In this document: positions 18,527 through 28,291 of the stretch, piece by piece | Numbering within the stretch: the first letter of the stretch is position 1 | Layout: each line of letters opens with the position of its first letter | NCBI GenBank assembly: GCA_009886125.1 | Contig: VFJK01000166.1 | Span: forward strand, 21,446 to 85,445 | Direction of reading: 5' to 3' | From: Geobacter sp. | GTDB lineage: Bacteria > Desulfobacterota > Desulfuromonadia > Geobacterales > DSM-12255 | DNA: 64,000 bases | Position numbers and translations under genes: made by a program | The notes under the pieces: model-generated | Database searches by the model: none | What the model saw: only the letters and a program-made list of their open reading frames with translations | What the model was told of the DNA's origin: nothing

Positions 18527-19453
18527 TTGACGAACGAAACAATCCTCTGGACCGGATTTGCCGCCATCATGGTCATCATGTTTACCCTGGACATGGGAGT
18601 CTTCAACAGAAAAAGCCATGAGATCAGCTTCCGGGAAGCAGCTGCCTGGACCTCGATATGGGTGACGCTCGCCCTGGCATTCAACATAGGGGTTTATTAT
18701 GAACTCGGGAGAGAAAAAGCTCTTGAATTTCTGGCAGGGTACCTGATTGAGCAGTCCCTTTCAGTTGACAATCTCTTTGTCTTCATAATGATATTTTCTT
18801 ACTTCCATGTCAGCAGGAAGCATCAGCCCAAAATACTGAAATGGGGGATTCTGGGGGCACTCGTTTTGAGGGCCGTATTCATAATAGCAGGGATAGATCT
18901 GATCGAGCGTTTCAGCTGGACCATCTACCTTTTCGGCGGGATTCTCGTTGTCACCGGCATAAAAATGGGCTTCGGCAAGGAAGGACAGCTTGAACCCGAA
19001 AAAAACCTTGCTGTCAGACTTATAAGGCGTTTCATGCCGATCACAAAACGGATAAGGAGTGATAAGTTCTTTATTCACATCAGAGGGATAACCGCAGCAA
19101 CCCCGCTTTTTCTTGCGCTTGTCGTTATTGAGAGCAGTGATGTAATATTTGCAGTTGACTCAATCCCTGCGGTTCTCTCAGTCACCAGGGACCCGTTGAT
19201 AGTCTATACATCGAATGCCTTCGCTATTATGGGGCTGCGATCGATGTACTACCTGCTTGCAAACGTGATGGGGATGTTCGAATATTTAAAACTAGGTGTT
19301 TCGTTCATCCTGGCGTTTGTCGGTGTTAAAATGCTGCTTACTCATACAGCATACAATATACCGATTCAATTTTCGCTCGGGATTATATTCGGAGTGCTCG
19401 TGGTCTCGGTTCTCGCATCGACAATTACCGCCAGGAAGAAATCCCTGCTATGA
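18527..19453 (+). CDS. TerC/Alx family integral membrane protein
   Basis: A 308-aa protein with about eight membrane segments. TerC landmarks are LEFLAGYLIEQSLSVDNLFVF, SSDVIFAVDSIPA and NAFAIMGLRSMYYLL, the conserved acidic residues lying inside membrane segments. Family members handle metal ions, chiefly manganese export, though the tellurite-resistance name persists. It begins with TTG (GGGAG nine bases upstream); no ATG fits the conserved N-terminus. Its last 6 bases overlap the convergent CorC/HlyC gene, another predicted metal-ion transporter. Confidence 0.9.
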   Translation: MTNETILWTGFAAIMVIMFTLDMGVFNRKSHEISFREAAAWTSIWVTLALAFNIGVYYELGREKALEFLAGYLIEQSLSVDNLFVFIMIFSYFHVSRKHQPKILKWGILGALVLRAVFIIAGIDLIERFSWTIYLFGGILVVTGIKMGFGKEGQLEPEKNLAVRLIRRFMPITKRIRSDKFFIHIRGITAATPLFLALVVIESSDVIFAVDSIPAVLSVTRDPLIVYTSNAFAIMGLRSMYYLLANVMGMFEYLKLGVSFILAFVGVKMLLTHTAYNIPIQFSLGIIFGVLVVSVLASTITARKKSLL

Positions 19454-20761
19454 ATGCTCGCCTGCTTTCCTGACTCTCACTCTTGTCACAGCATTCTTTG
19501 CTATCTCTTCAGATACGAACAGGTAACCCTCCCACTCCACCTCTTCGCCCTTTTCCGGGAATCGTCCCAGTTTGTGGAGAATAATACCGGCAACGGTGTC
19601 GAACTGCAGGTCACCTTCGAATGTCACGTCAAGAAGGTCTTCAAGGTCGCTGACTGAACAGAGCGCATCCAGCAGATAGCTGCCATCCGGAAGCAGCTGA
19701 ACCCGCAAAGGCTCACCGATATCATGTTCGTCCTCGATTTCTCCTACCAGCTCTTCGAGAAGGTCCTCAGTTGTCACCATGCCGCTCAGCCCTCCATACT
19801 CGTCAACGACAAGGGCCAGATGAACGCGCCGGCGCTGCATCTCCTTCAGCAGGTCGTTGACCTTTTTCCCTTCAGGGACATATAAGGGTGGCCTGAGAAT
19901 TGTCTGGAGATCAAATGAAGGGTCTGCAACCGTCTGCCCTAGGAAATCCTTGGCATGGATGAATCCGGCGATCCTCTCGATATCCCCCCTATAGACCGGA
20001 TATCTGGAGTACTGGCTCTCCAGAATAGTGCGTAATATTACCGAATCGGGCTGGTCCAGGTCGACAGCGACTATCCGTGTCCTGGGGACCATGACTTCTC
20101 GCACCGTTGTATGGGTGAAGTCGAATATATTCTTGATATACTCGTTCTCTGCAGCAGTAAAAGTACCGGCATCATGTCCCTCCGAAATGATATGCTGGAC
20201 CTCTTCCCGGCTTATAAAACCCTGAACGGTGCCGCTCACCCCGAAAAGAGATAGCAGTCCCCTGCTTGAAAGAGAGAGTATACTGACGACAACACCGCCG
20301 ACTCTTGCGATAAAATCAAGAGGGCGTGCGAAGTGAAGTGCAGCAGGATCGGCATATTGAAGGCCAATGGCCTTCGGGACAAGTTCACCAACGACGAGAA
20401 TGAAATACGAGAGAAGAAGGACTACCAAGGAGACGGCTAGCGGTTCGGCAGCATTGCGGATTATCAAAACAGATGAGTTCAGAAAGATCGGTTTAATGTG
20501 CTCTACTGCAATGACACCGCCAATCGCAGATGCGGTCGCCCCGACTACTGTCACGCCGATCTGCACAACAGCCAGCAGCCGGTGAGTATCTTTCTGCAAC
20601 CCCTCAATGATCTTTGCCCGGGGATCTCCTGCCGCAACCAGTTGTGCTACACGACTTTTGCGAATGGAGATGACTGAAAACTCGGCACAGGCAAAAAACC
20701 CGTTTACAAAAATGAGAATGACTATAACAAAAAGCTCTAGCAAGATACTGCTCAACGACAC
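19448..20761 (-). CDS. CNNM/HlyC/CorC family transporter
   Basis: About 437 aa. An N-terminal DUF21/CNNM membrane domain (first segment [18 protein letters not shown]; four segments to about residue 180), two CBS domains (about 205-325; [15 protein letters not shown], then [14 protein letters not shown] and [14 protein letters not shown]) and a C-terminal CorC_HlyC domain (from about 345). These proteins are implicated in magnesium or cobalt export. I start at GTG 20761; a TTG at 20755 is also possible, with the G-run as ribosome site for either. The frame is open upstream to an ATG at 20830, but that stretch is not family-like. Confidence 0.88.
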   Translation of the reverse strand: MSLSSILLELFVIVILIFVNGFFACAEFSVISIRKSRVAQLVAAGDPRAKIIEGLQKDTHRLLAVVQIGVTVVGATASAIGGVIAVEHIKPIFLNSSVLIIRNAAEPLAVSLVVLLLSYFILVVGELVPKAIGLQYADPAALHFARPLDFIARVGGVVVSILSLSSRGLLSLFGVSGTVQGFISREEVQHIISEGHDAGTFTAAENEYIKNIFDFTHTTVREVMVPRTRIVAVDLDQPDSVILRTILESQYSRYPVYRGDIERIAGFIHAKDFLGQTVADPSFDLQTILRPPLYVPEGKKVNDLLKEMQRRRVHLALVVDEYGGLSGMVTTEDLLEELVGEIEDEHDIGEPLRVQLLPDGSYLLDALCSVSDLEDLLDVTFEGDLQFDTVAGIILHKLGRFPEKGEEVEWEGYLFVSEEIAKNAVTRVRVRKAGEHS

Positions 20762-20906
20762 CCCCCCTTCACGAATGGAATCTTTGCAGTGAACTATATC
20801 AGGAAAATCGGGCATTATCCAAAAAAACAATATATAAATCTGTTCCCTGTCAAACGTTATGCCGGTTTTATAAAGTTGACATAGATGTGAAAAAACCTGT
20901 ATTTAG

Positions 20907-22379
20907 ATGGGTGTTCTAGGAAAAATCAGGGGGCGTACCGCATTAATGAGCATCAGACCCAGAGTAATTCTTTTTATCATCATACTTTTAATAATATCTG
21001 CCGCCGGGATGCACCTTTACAGGGATTTAAGGTCAAAAAGAACTGACTCTTCTTCAAAAGACCAGATAAAACTCCTGAAAGAGGTTATCACCATCGTCAA
21101 AAAGAGCTATGTCGAAGAGATCGACAACAAAAAGCTCGTACAGGGTGCTATCGACGGGATGCTCTCCAAGCTTGACCCTCACAGCGCGTTCATGACTCCT
21201 GAGCCCTATAAGGAGATGAAAGTGAACATTTCCGGCTCGTTCGGCGGTCTCGGCATTGAGATCAACGTGAAAGACGGAAAACTGACGGTCATCTCCCCGA
21301 TTGAAGACACTCCTGCCTGGAACGCAGGCATAAAATCGAATGACTACATCTGGAAGATCGACAGTAAGCTTACCCGAGGGCTCACCATCAATCAGTCAGT
21401 ATCACTGATGCGCGGTGAAAAAGGGACTCGTGTGACTCTTCATATTGTGCGTGATGGAGAGAAAAAACCGCTGGTCTTCCCGCTCATCAGGGACATTATC
21501 AAAACGAAGAGCATGAGGAGCAGGACTCTTCTGCCCGGTTATGGCTATATAAGAATAATCCAGTTTCAGGAAAGAACCGGTGAGGATTTCGTAAAAGCTC
21601 TTGAAAACCTGCATGCAGACAACCCTGAAGGGCTGAAAGGGCTTGTCATAGACCTGAGGAACAACCCTGGCGGACTCGTCGACACAGCAGCACAGGTAGC
21701 TGACCGCTTCATCGGCGAAGGTAAGGATGACGGGACGATCGTCACCATGAAGGGACGTACCCCTGGCGCCAGGATGAGTCATTTCGCAAAGGTCGGGATC
21801 AAAGAGCCGCATTACCCGATAGTCGTGCTTATTAACGGCGGGAGCGCCAGTGCATCAGAGATTCTCGCCGGCGCACTTCAGGATAACGGAAGAGCGATCG
21901 TCATGGGGACCCAGAGCTATGGCAAAGGTTCAGTTCAGTCTGTCATACCGCTCCGCGACGGATACGGGCTTAAAATCACGACTGCACGATATTACACCCC
22001 GAAAGGGCGTTCTATTCAGGCAAAAGGGATAACTCCCGATGTTATAGTCGCACAGCTGGATCTCTCCAAAAAAGCCAAATCTGCCGGGAAGGGGTCTGCT
22101 GAAGAAGCTCCCACAGAGATCAGGGAAAAGGATCTGGAGAACCATTTCAAGGGAGTCCAGGGGAAAGATCTCCCTCTGAAAGCAGACCAGCCGGAAAAAT
22201 TGAAACCACCGGCGAATAAAGCTCCTGCAGTCAAACTGCTCGGTGAAGAACTTGCTGATGACTATCAGCTTTTCCGGGCTGTCGAGATGCTTAAAGGGCT
22301 GGATATTTTCAGCACCATCACCATGGGGAAAGAGCCCCCCCCCTCTGCCGTGCCTTCATCAGGCAGAACCGCAAAATAG
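20907..22379 (+). CDS. ctpA: C-terminal processing peptidase, S41 family
   Basis: A 490-aa periplasmic serine protease anchored by one N-terminal segment (about 20-35). A PDZ domain is near 105-185 (FGGLGIEINVKDGKLTVISP). The catalytic part has NPGGLVD, the serine in GGSASASEI and the lysine about 25 residues later in SYGKGSVQS, the Ser-Lys dyad of the family. The C-terminus is a low-complexity Lys/Pro tail. Start is either ATG 20907 or ATG 20946 (AGGGGG upstream of the latter, longer spacing); the membrane anchor is kept with both. The ExeA-like gene follows after 9 bases, so the two may share a transcript. Confidence 0.92.
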   Translation: MGVLGKIRGRTALMSIRPRVILFIIILLIISAAGMHLYRDLRSKRTDSSSKDQIKLLKEVITIVKKSYVEEIDNKKLVQGAIDGMLSKLDPHSAFMTPEPYKEMKVNISGSFGGLGIEINVKDGKLTVISPIEDTPAWNAGIKSNDYIWKIDSKLTRGLTINQSVSLMRGEKGTRVTLHIVRDGEKKPLVFPLIRDIIKTKSMRSRTLLPGYGYIRIIQFQERTGEDFVKALENLHADNPEGLKGLVIDLRNNPGGLVDTAAQVADRFIGEGKDDGTIVTMKGRTPGARMSHFAKVGIKEPHYPIVVLINGGSASASEILAGALQDNGRAIVMGTQSYGKGSVQSVIPLRDGYGLKITTARYYTPKGRSIQAKGITPDVIVAQLDLSKKAKSAGKGSAEEAPTEIREKDLENHFKGVQGKDLPLKADQPEKLKPPANKAPAVKLLGEELADDYQLFRAVEMLKGLDIFSTITMGKEPPPSAVPSSGRTAK

Positions 22380-22388
22380 CAGGTATAC

Positions 22389-24119
22389 GTGTACTGCACT
22401 TATTACGGCTTCAAGGAAAAACCGTTCAATATCACGCCAAACCCGCGTTTCCTTTATCTGAGCAAGAACCATAAGGAGGCGTTCGCACACCTGCTCTACG
22501 GCATTAATAATCATTCCGGCTTCATAGAGCTTACCGGTGAAGTCGGGACAGGCAAGACCACCATCCTGAGAACCATCCTTGAACAGCTTGATGACGAAAG
22601 CCACTGTACTGCGCTGATTCTCAACCCATGCCTCTCCTCGCTCGAACTGCTCAGAAATATAAACCGCGAATTCGCTATCCCGCATGACGGGCTTGAAAAC
22701 GGTGCGTTGCTGGAAGAGCTTAACCGTTTTCTGCTCGCTGAAAACCGGGACGGAAGAACAGTCGTTCTTGTTATCGATGAAGCACAAAATCTGGCGCCGC
22801 AGGTCCTGGAGCAGATCAGGCTGATCTCGAATCTGGAGACAGAGTCTGACAAGCTTATCCAGATAGTTCTTGCCGGACAGCCTGAATTGCACAATCTCCT
22901 GAACAGCCGTGAATTACGTCAGCTTGCGCAGAGGATAACCGTAAGGTTTCATCTTCTGCCGATGGATTTTGAAGACAGCTGCCGCTACATCAGACACAGG
23001 CTGGAGGTTGCCGGTGGAGGGGGCTGGATCGCCTTCCCTGACCCGTCATATAAGAAGATCTACCGTTTTTCCAAAGGATCGCCGCGACTTATCAACCTTG
23101 TCTGCGACAGGGCACTGCTGGTAGGCTATAGTGAGGACACTCGTCGGATAGACTCGACCATCGTGGCCAGGGCTCTTGACGAGCTTCAGACATCTGCTCC
23201 CGACAGGTGGCGGTCATTATTGAGCCCGATGACTTCTTTCGTCGCCCTGCTGTCAGCAGGACTCCTCATTACACTGGGGCTACTGACAGCCCGAGAACTG
23301 GTATCCTACCAGAAGGGGCTGTTGCTGCAGAGCCCCCCGGAAAGGGCTGCTCTCAATAAATTGTCCGGCAGCAAACAGCTGACCACAAAGGCCCCTCCTC
23401 TCACGCCTGCACCTCCTGTCGTGCAGCTGGCAACTTCAGTTCCCGCAACAAGCGCCCCTGTTGCTATCAAGCCGACGTCTCCCCGGCATCCTTCCTTTGC
23501 AGCACTTCCTGGCGGACCGGAAGCAGCTTTTGCTGCAGTGGCTGCTTTATGGCAGATTCCTTATGCAGTCGGCAGTACAAAGCGTGCCACTCTGGGAGAG
23601 CTCGCAACCAGCCACGGATTTAACCTCACCCCTCTGCACACTTCCCTGTCAACCCTGCAGCGCCTGAATGTGCCGGTTATCCTGGAACTGCAGGTGCCGG
23701 GCACCGGCACGCGTTTACTGGCGCTCGTCGGGCTGGGCCGTGAACAGCTTGTAACCGCGCCACCCCTCCCTGACGGACATGGTTTGAGCCGCTCTGAACT
23801 GACCAGATTCTGGAACGGACGTGCCTTTCTCCTTTGGCGTAATCATCAAAAAATCCCGAACAGTATTGACACTGACTCAGCAGGTACCGAAGTAATCCGC
23901 CTGCAGGTTCTGCTTTCCGGAGCTGGTTTTCTTAACAGCGAGCTCACCGGAATCTATGATGACGCCACCCGCAGCGGCCTGCAAGCCTTTCAGAAGTCGC
24001 GCGGGATCAAGCCTGACGGACATCCTGACGGCCTGACCCTTCTCCTCCTCTACCGGGACGGAGGCAGATTTGTGACTCCGCGCCTCAATCAGGCCCCTGT
24101 GAAGAGGAGAGCCGCATGA
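22389..24119 (+). CDS. ExeA-like AAA ATPase with peptidoglycan-binding domain
   Basis: A 576-aa protein. The cytoplasmic AAA domain has Walker A GEVGTGKTT (50-58) and Walker B VVLVIDEAQNL. A membrane segment follows near 280-300, then a Pro-rich linker, a C39-peptidase-like region (about 375-490) and a peptidoglycan-binding domain (about 500-560; EVIRLQVLLSGAGFL). This matches ExeA/GspA, which with GspB helps assemble the type II secretion secretin through the cell wall. Start is GTG 22389 with the typical MYCTYYGFKEKPFN opening. It overlaps the gspB-like gene by 4 bases (ATGA). No other type II secretion genes are in the window. Confidence 0.9.
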   Translation: MYCTYYGFKEKPFNITPNPRFLYLSKNHKEAFAHLLYGINNHSGFIELTGEVGTGKTTILRTILEQLDDESHCTALILNPCLSSLELLRNINREFAIPHDGLENGALLEELNRFLLAENRDGRTVVLVIDEAQNLAPQVLEQIRLISNLETESDKLIQIVLAGQPELHNLLNSRELRQLAQRITVRFHLLPMDFEDSCRYIRHRLEVAGGGGWIAFPDPSYKKIYRFSKGSPRLINLVCDRALLVGYSEDTRRIDSTIVARALDELQTSAPDRWRSLLSPMTSFVALLSAGLLITLGLLTARELVSYQKGLLLQSPPERAALNKLSGSKQLTTKAPPLTPAPPVVQLATSVPATSAPVAIKPTSPRHPSFAALPGGPEAAFAAVAALWQIPYAVGSTKRATLGELATSHGFNLTPLHTSLSTLQRLNVPVILELQVPGTGTRLLALVGLGREQLVTAPPLPDGHGLSRSELTRFWNGRAFLLWRNHQKIPNSIDTDSAGTEVIRLQVLLSGAGFLNSELTGIYDDATRSGLQAFQKSRGIKPDGHPDGLTLLLLYRDGGRFVTPRLNQAPVKRRAA

Positions 24120-24820
24120 GTTCAATATTGAAGGCGCTTAAAAAACTTGAAGAAGAGAAATCTTTCCAGAAAAGCGGCAAAGAGATCAATATCTCCCAAG
24201 AGATCCTTAAGCCCCAGGCGGAGCACAGCAACAGTGTCAGATGGCTCTGGCTGCCCGGCAGTGTCGCACTGGCATTAATCATGATCCTGGCTACGGCACT
24301 TTTCCGTTCGTCCTCTTCAAAAAAAGAGACCAGAATTCAGCCGCAGGTGCTAATATCACCGGGCCTTCCGTCACTCGCCCCACCGCCGGCACCCCCTGCG
24401 CTGCGATCATTATCAGATGACAGAAAAAATATTGGCAAGCCTCCATCTTCGACAGTGAAAACTCTTAACCAGGAACCGCCTAAACCCTTGGCAGAGCGAT
24501 CAAGAGTGCGCTCTTCGATAAAAACAGAACTGCCGAATACGCCTGCGGTCTACATTGAATTGCCAAAAACAGATTTCAAGGCTAATACTCCTCCACCTTC
24601 GCAACTGCCGAAATCGTTCGACTCATCTTTGACCCTTTCAGGTATAGCCTGGAACAAGGATAGCTCAGACAGGCTGGCAATAATTAACGGTCAGCCGACC
24701 GCCACAGGAGCCAGTGTAGATGGTGCTGTTGTTGAAGAGATACTACCGGACAAGGTTAGGATGAATCTTTCTGGCCGGACTTTTGAACTCTTTCTGGGCA
24801 GGCAGCAGAAAACAAACTGA
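24116..24820 (+). CDS. GspB-like general secretion protein
   Basis: A 234-aa bitopic membrane protein. It opens MSSILKALKKLEEEK, as GspB partners of ExeA do, has one membrane segment (about 46-63), a long Pro-rich linker, and a C-terminal T2SB domain (about 170-230; LTLSGIAWNKDSSDRLAIING, then VEEILPDKVRMNLSG). The predicted role is to pair with the ExeA-like ATPase and reach the outer-membrane secretin. Its start overlaps the exeA-like stop. Confidence 0.85.
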   Translation: MSSILKALKKLEEEKSFQKSGKEINISQEILKPQAEHSNSVRWLWLPGSVALALIMILATALFRSSSSKKETRIQPQVLISPGLPSLAPPPAPPALRSLSDDRKNIGKPPSSTVKTLNQEPPKPLAERSRVRSSIKTELPNTPAVYIELPKTDFKANTPPPSQLPKSFDSSLTLSGIAWNKDSSDRLAIINGQPTATGASVDGAVVEEILPDKVRMNLSGRTFELFLGRQQKTN

Positions 24821-24834
24821 AAACAGGAATTGAA

Positions 24835-24957
24835 ATGCACGATAACGACAATGGTAAGCCGGTTTTGACACTGATAGCCGGAGGGAGAGTGACCGCCGAT
24901 GAAGGTCTTCCTGCCTCGATTGACGCTGCGGAATACTATGCAGGGAGAATGGCTTGA
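24835..24957 (+). CDS. Small 40-residue protein upstream of the Cys-cluster gene
   Basis: A 40-aa frame, MHDNDNGKPVLTLIAGG start and EYYAGRMA end, with ACAGGAATTGAA before ATG. It begins 14 bases after the gspB-like stop and its TGA overlaps the TTG start of the next gene. That tight packing is the main reason to call it. No family recognised. Confidence 0.55.
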   Translation: MHDNDNGKPVLTLIAGGRVTADEGLPASIDAAEYYAGRMA

Positions 24958-25208
24958 GCGTGGAATGGGATTCCTTGTGTAAAAAATGCGGTTTCTGCTG
25001 CTTTGAAAAATACGAGACCGACAACGGCTCCATTTACTACACCCAGACTCCCTGCCGCTATCTTGATATCGTCACCAGAAAATGCAAGGTCTATAATCGG
25101 CGCTTCCAGATCAATCCGGCGTGCGTACAGCTCACCCCTGACTATGTGAGATCGATCAAATGGCTTCACCCGGAGTGCGGATACAGGCAGAACGCTGAGA
25201 GCGATTGA
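24954..25208 (+). CDS. Cysteine-cluster (YkgJ/YcgN-like) protein
   Basis: An 84-aa protein with CKKCGFCC at 9-16, then CRYL, CKVY, CVQL and CGYR, the spacing of the YkgJ/YcgN zinc- or iron-binding cysteine-cluster family. Eight cysteines in all. Biochemical role in the family is not established. TTG start overlapping the upstream TGA (TTGA) suggests translational coupling. Confidence 0.8.
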   Translation: MSVEWDSLCKKCGFCCFEKYETDNGSIYYTQTPCRYLDIVTRKCKVYNRRFQINPACVQLTPDYVRSIKWLHPECGYRQNAESD

Positions 25209-25278
25209 TCAGACCAGGCAGGAACAGCGACACCTTCCCTTCTCCGGTTAGACCCTGAAAGACCTTCTTCACGGCGAC

Positions 25279-25306
25279 TTGACAAACGACCATTGATTTG
25301 TATTAT
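25279..25306 (+). promoter_or_regulatory. Sigma-70 promoter immediately before the HD-GYP gene
   Basis: TTGACA, 16-base spacer, TATTAT. The last -10 base is six bases before ATG 25313, placing the transcript start at or next to the start codon. See the leaderless-message finding. Confidence 0.65.
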
Positions 25307-25312
25307 TTCCCC

Positions 25313-26998
25313 ATGAGACAGGATAAGGGAATACTAATATTTAATGCGGTCGGCTTCAATCTGAGACTTGTCAGTGCCATGCTGGAAGCCGAAGACTGCA
25401 CTGTTTATGTCACATCCCACCCTCTTGAAGCGATCCATATACTTCGGAACAATGATATTGATCTGATTCTGGCTCCGCCGCATCTTGATGGCATGGAAGG
25501 CTCCGAGTTCAAAGAGCTGGCTGAAAAGATCAGGCCGGGTGTCAGTACCTTCCTGCTCCCCTTGAACCCTCAAACTGCCGATGACACCGAGGGCTCACAG
25601 GCTGAATGCCATGTAAACCTGAAAGAGTTTGTCCAGTTCATTCAGAATCATATCCGGATTGAAAACCATCTGCTTGATCAGGCTGCATCTTTCAAGGAGT
25701 TTTTTTTCACATTTACAGACAGACTGCTTCAGCTCTTCGAAGCAAAAGACCATTATTTTTTTAACAATAATCATCTCGTTGCAACCCTTTCCTGCAAAGT
25801 TGCGCAAAACCTGCGCCTTGAAGAAAAGCTCATCGAAGCGATAAACCTGGCTGCGCTGCTGAGAGACATCGGCAAGATCGCCATAACCCATGAAATCCTT
25901 AATGACACGCGCCAACTGGAGAAAAAAGCCTTCTCGTCAATAAGAAATCATCCGCAAAATGCGATTCAACTCCTGCGGCAGATAAGTTTCCCCTGGAATG
26001 TCGACTCCATAATCAAGCACCATCATGAGCATTACGATGGCAACGGCTACCCGGACGGGCTCAAAGGCAGAGGGATCCCTCTCGGAAGCAGAATTATTTC
26101 TGTTGCTGATGCCTATGTAGCAATGACGACTGATCGCCCGTACAGAAAAGCTCTTGCAAAAGAGTTTGCTATCAATGAACTCATGAAAATGTCGGGCAGC
26201 CAGTTCGACCCTGAAATCGTCGAGAATCTGGTTGCGGTTCTCAACCAGGAATCTGCCGAAGGAACTGCACGGAAGCGGGCTCTTATCCTTTACAAGGATG
26301 AAGCGTTGGCTGCCTTTATGAAGCTGAATATTAACAATGAAGATCTCCAGATTTTTTTCGCTCTCTGCAGTGAAGGTGAGCTTGAAAACCTGTTACAGAT
26401 GGAGATTGATATTCTTATTGCCGAAGAGGATGCCTTGAATTGCTGCAGCACCGGTTTTACAGCAGCAATTCGCCGAAGTGCCGAGGAAAAGGCTACTCCG
26501 TTTATCCTGATTACTGATACCAAAGAGCTTGTAATCCCTGAAGACGACCTTTTCATCGAATGGATTTCAAAACCGATCGACATTGATATTTTAAATACAA
26601 AGATAACAAATCTGCTCGGGAAGACCGTGCATAAATCTGCAGCAAACCATAACGGAGCAGAGTTAAGAGGAGTGGCTGGCAGCCTCGAAGAGATGGGGAT
26701 AACGGACATTATCCAGGTGCTGAACATGGGCCTGAAAACCGCCAAAGTCACGATTTCCGGAGAAAAGGCCAAAGGAGAAATTTTCCTGAAATACGGCAAA
26801 GTCGTAGGTGCCAGGACAGGTGAGCTTAAAGGGCATCAAGCTTTCTTTGAGCTTATCGGCTGGGAAAAAGGGATTTTCAATATTCTTCATGGCAAAACCA
26901 GTGACGAAGAGAATGTAACCATGGATACGATGACCCTCCTGCTTGAAGCTGCCAGGGTCCTTGATGAAAAGCGATACCACGTAAAAACTGAAATTTGA
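25313..26998 (+). CDS. Degenerate receiver - HD-GYP - PATAN protein
   Basis: A 561-aa protein from ATG 25313. Residues 1-115 are receiver-like, but the acceptor motif reads LILAPPHLDG, lacking the Asp. Residues about 130-315 are HD-GYP: GYP is intact (HHHEHYDGNGYPDGL, 236-250), but the HD dyad reads RD (LLRDIGKIAI, 184-185). A second divergent receiver-like stretch (about 320-440) precedes a C-terminal PATAN domain (about 450-550; GSLEEMGITDIIQVL). HD-GYP domains hydrolyse c-di-GMP; losing the metal-binding His suggests weak or no activity and perhaps a binding role. No ribosome site precedes either this ATG or the upstream TTG at 25298. Confidence 0.85.
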   Translation: MRQDKGILIFNAVGFNLRLVSAMLEAEDCTVYVTSHPLEAIHILRNNDIDLILAPPHLDGMEGSEFKELAEKIRPGVSTFLLPLNPQTADDTEGSQAECHVNLKEFVQFIQNHIRIENHLLDQAASFKEFFFTFTDRLLQLFEAKDHYFFNNNHLVATLSCKVAQNLRLEEKLIEAINLAALLRDIGKIAITHEILNDTRQLEKKAFSSIRNHPQNAIQLLRQISFPWNVDSIIKHHHEHYDGNGYPDGLKGRGIPLGSRIISVADAYVAMTTDRPYRKALAKEFAINELMKMSGSQFDPEIVENLVAVLNQESAEGTARKRALILYKDEALAAFMKLNINNEDLQIFFALCSEGELENLLQMEIDILIAEEDALNCCSTGFTAAIRRSAEEKATPFILITDTKELVIPEDDLFIEWISKPIDIDILNTKITNLLGKTVHKSAANHNGAELRGVAGSLEEMGITDIIQVLNMGLKTAKVTISGEKAKGEIFLKYGKVVGARTGELKGHQAFFELIGWEKGIFNILHGKTSDEENVTMDTMTLLLEAARVLDEKRYHVKTEI

Positions 26999-27010
26999 TT
27001 GCAGGACTTT

Positions 27011-28291
27011 TCAGAAATCAGCGCTGCAGCTTCCGTCGCTGTTAATACCGGTGATTTTTATAGTGTGTTCAGTTCCGGCTCCGCCAATTCCCCTGCCCAG
27101 TTTTACGGTTAAATAGTTTCTTGAGATACCGCTTTTCCCGTCTCCCTGAACAAGTACCTGAAGATCTCTCCCGTTAAACTGTCCGGCAAAGCTGACGCTC
27201 TTGTTTTTACCAATCCTTCGAAGTTGCTCTGCACGGCGCTTGATGACAGAAGGCTGCAGGTGGCCGGGCATGACAGAAGCGGTTGTCCCCGGTCTCGACG
27301 AGTAGGGAAATACGTGGAGATAGGCAACCGGCAGTGACTCAACCAGCTTACAGGTAGCGACATGATCCTCTTCAGTTTCTCCCGGGAAACCGGCAATAAG
27401 ATCAAGACCGATTGAAATGTCAGGGATTTCTGAAACCAGTCTTGTCACCAGTTCACGGATGAATTCCGGAGTATAGCTCCGGCCCATTTCAGACAGGATA
27501 TGAGTGGATCCGCTCTGAAGCGGCAGATGGATATGCGGGCAGAGTGTCCTGGAAGTTGCCAGGAAGCGGATAAACCCGTCTGTCATTTCGTTCGGTTCTA
27601 CAGACCCGAGCCGCAGCCTGCCGGTAATCCCTTCGGCATCTATCCTCTGGATAAGCTCCAGAAGCCCCCTGTTCGGCCTCAGATCGAGCCCGTATGCCCC
27701 AAGGTGTATGCCGGTGAGGACAACCTCTGAAAAACCGGCCTCAGCAGATTTACGCACGCCGTCAAGAACCTCTTCAAAAGGAACGCTCCGGCTTCTCCCC
27801 CGGGCATACGGTACAATACAGTAGCTGCAGAAGGCATCGCAGCCGTTCTGTATCTGCAGAAAAGACCGTGTATGTTCGGAGAATGTCTTCAGGTGAAGCC
27901 CCTCTGCCCTGCTTGCTGCAGAAATGTCCGAGACAACTATCTGAGAATCCTCCCCAAGGCTCCGGATCAGCGAACAGATCTCCCTCTTCTCGCTGTTTCC
28001 TGTTACCAGCGCGACATTTGGAAGAGCTGCAAGCTCCGGAGCTGAGAGCTGTGCATAGCAGCCGGTGACGACGATCCTGGAATCCGGGTTCTGCCTGGCG
28101 GCCCGCCTGATAAGCCTGCGCGACTCGGCATCTGTCCTGGCGGTCACGGTACAGGTGTTTATGATATAGATATCCGCAACCTGGTTGAAAGGAACGCTCT
28201 CGTACCCCTCTTTCTCAAGCGACTCCCGCATCGCTGCGGACTCAAACTGATTGGTCTTGCAACCAAGTGTTGTAATGGCAATTTTCTTCAT
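27011..28291 (-). CDS. mtaB: tRNA (N6-threonylcarbamoyladenosine-C2)-methylthiotransferase
   Basis: A 426-aa radical-SAM enzyme that adds a methylthio group to t6A37 of tRNA. The N-terminal UPF0004 domain has its three cluster cysteines (TTLGCKTNQ, INTCTV, VTGCYAQ); the radical-SAM motif is CDAFCSYCIVPYARGRSRS. The C-terminal TRAM-like part is short. It begins directly after mnmA ends (no gap), so two tRNA thiolation genes are translated together. MtaB is favoured over MiaB and RimO by LGCKTNQFES. Confidence 0.93.
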   Translation of the reverse strand: MKKIAITTLGCKTNQFESAAMRESLEKEGYESVPFNQVADIYIINTCTVTARTDAESRRLIRRAARQNPDSRIVVTGCYAQLSAPELAALPNVALVTGNSEKREICSLIRSLGEDSQIVVSDISAASRAEGLHLKTFSEHTRSFLQIQNGCDAFCSYCIVPYARGRSRSVPFEEVLDGVRKSAEAGFSEVVLTGIHLGAYGLDLRPNRGLLELIQRIDAEGITGRLRLGSVEPNEMTDGFIRFLATSRTLCPHIHLPLQSGSTHILSEMGRSYTPEFIRELVTRLVSEIPDISIGLDLIAGFPGETEEDHVATCKLVESLPVAYLHVFPYSSRPGTTASVMPGHLQPSVIKRRAEQLRRIGKNKSVSFAGQFNGRDLQVLVQGDGKSGISRNYLTVKLGRGIGGAGTEHTIKITGINSDGSCSADF

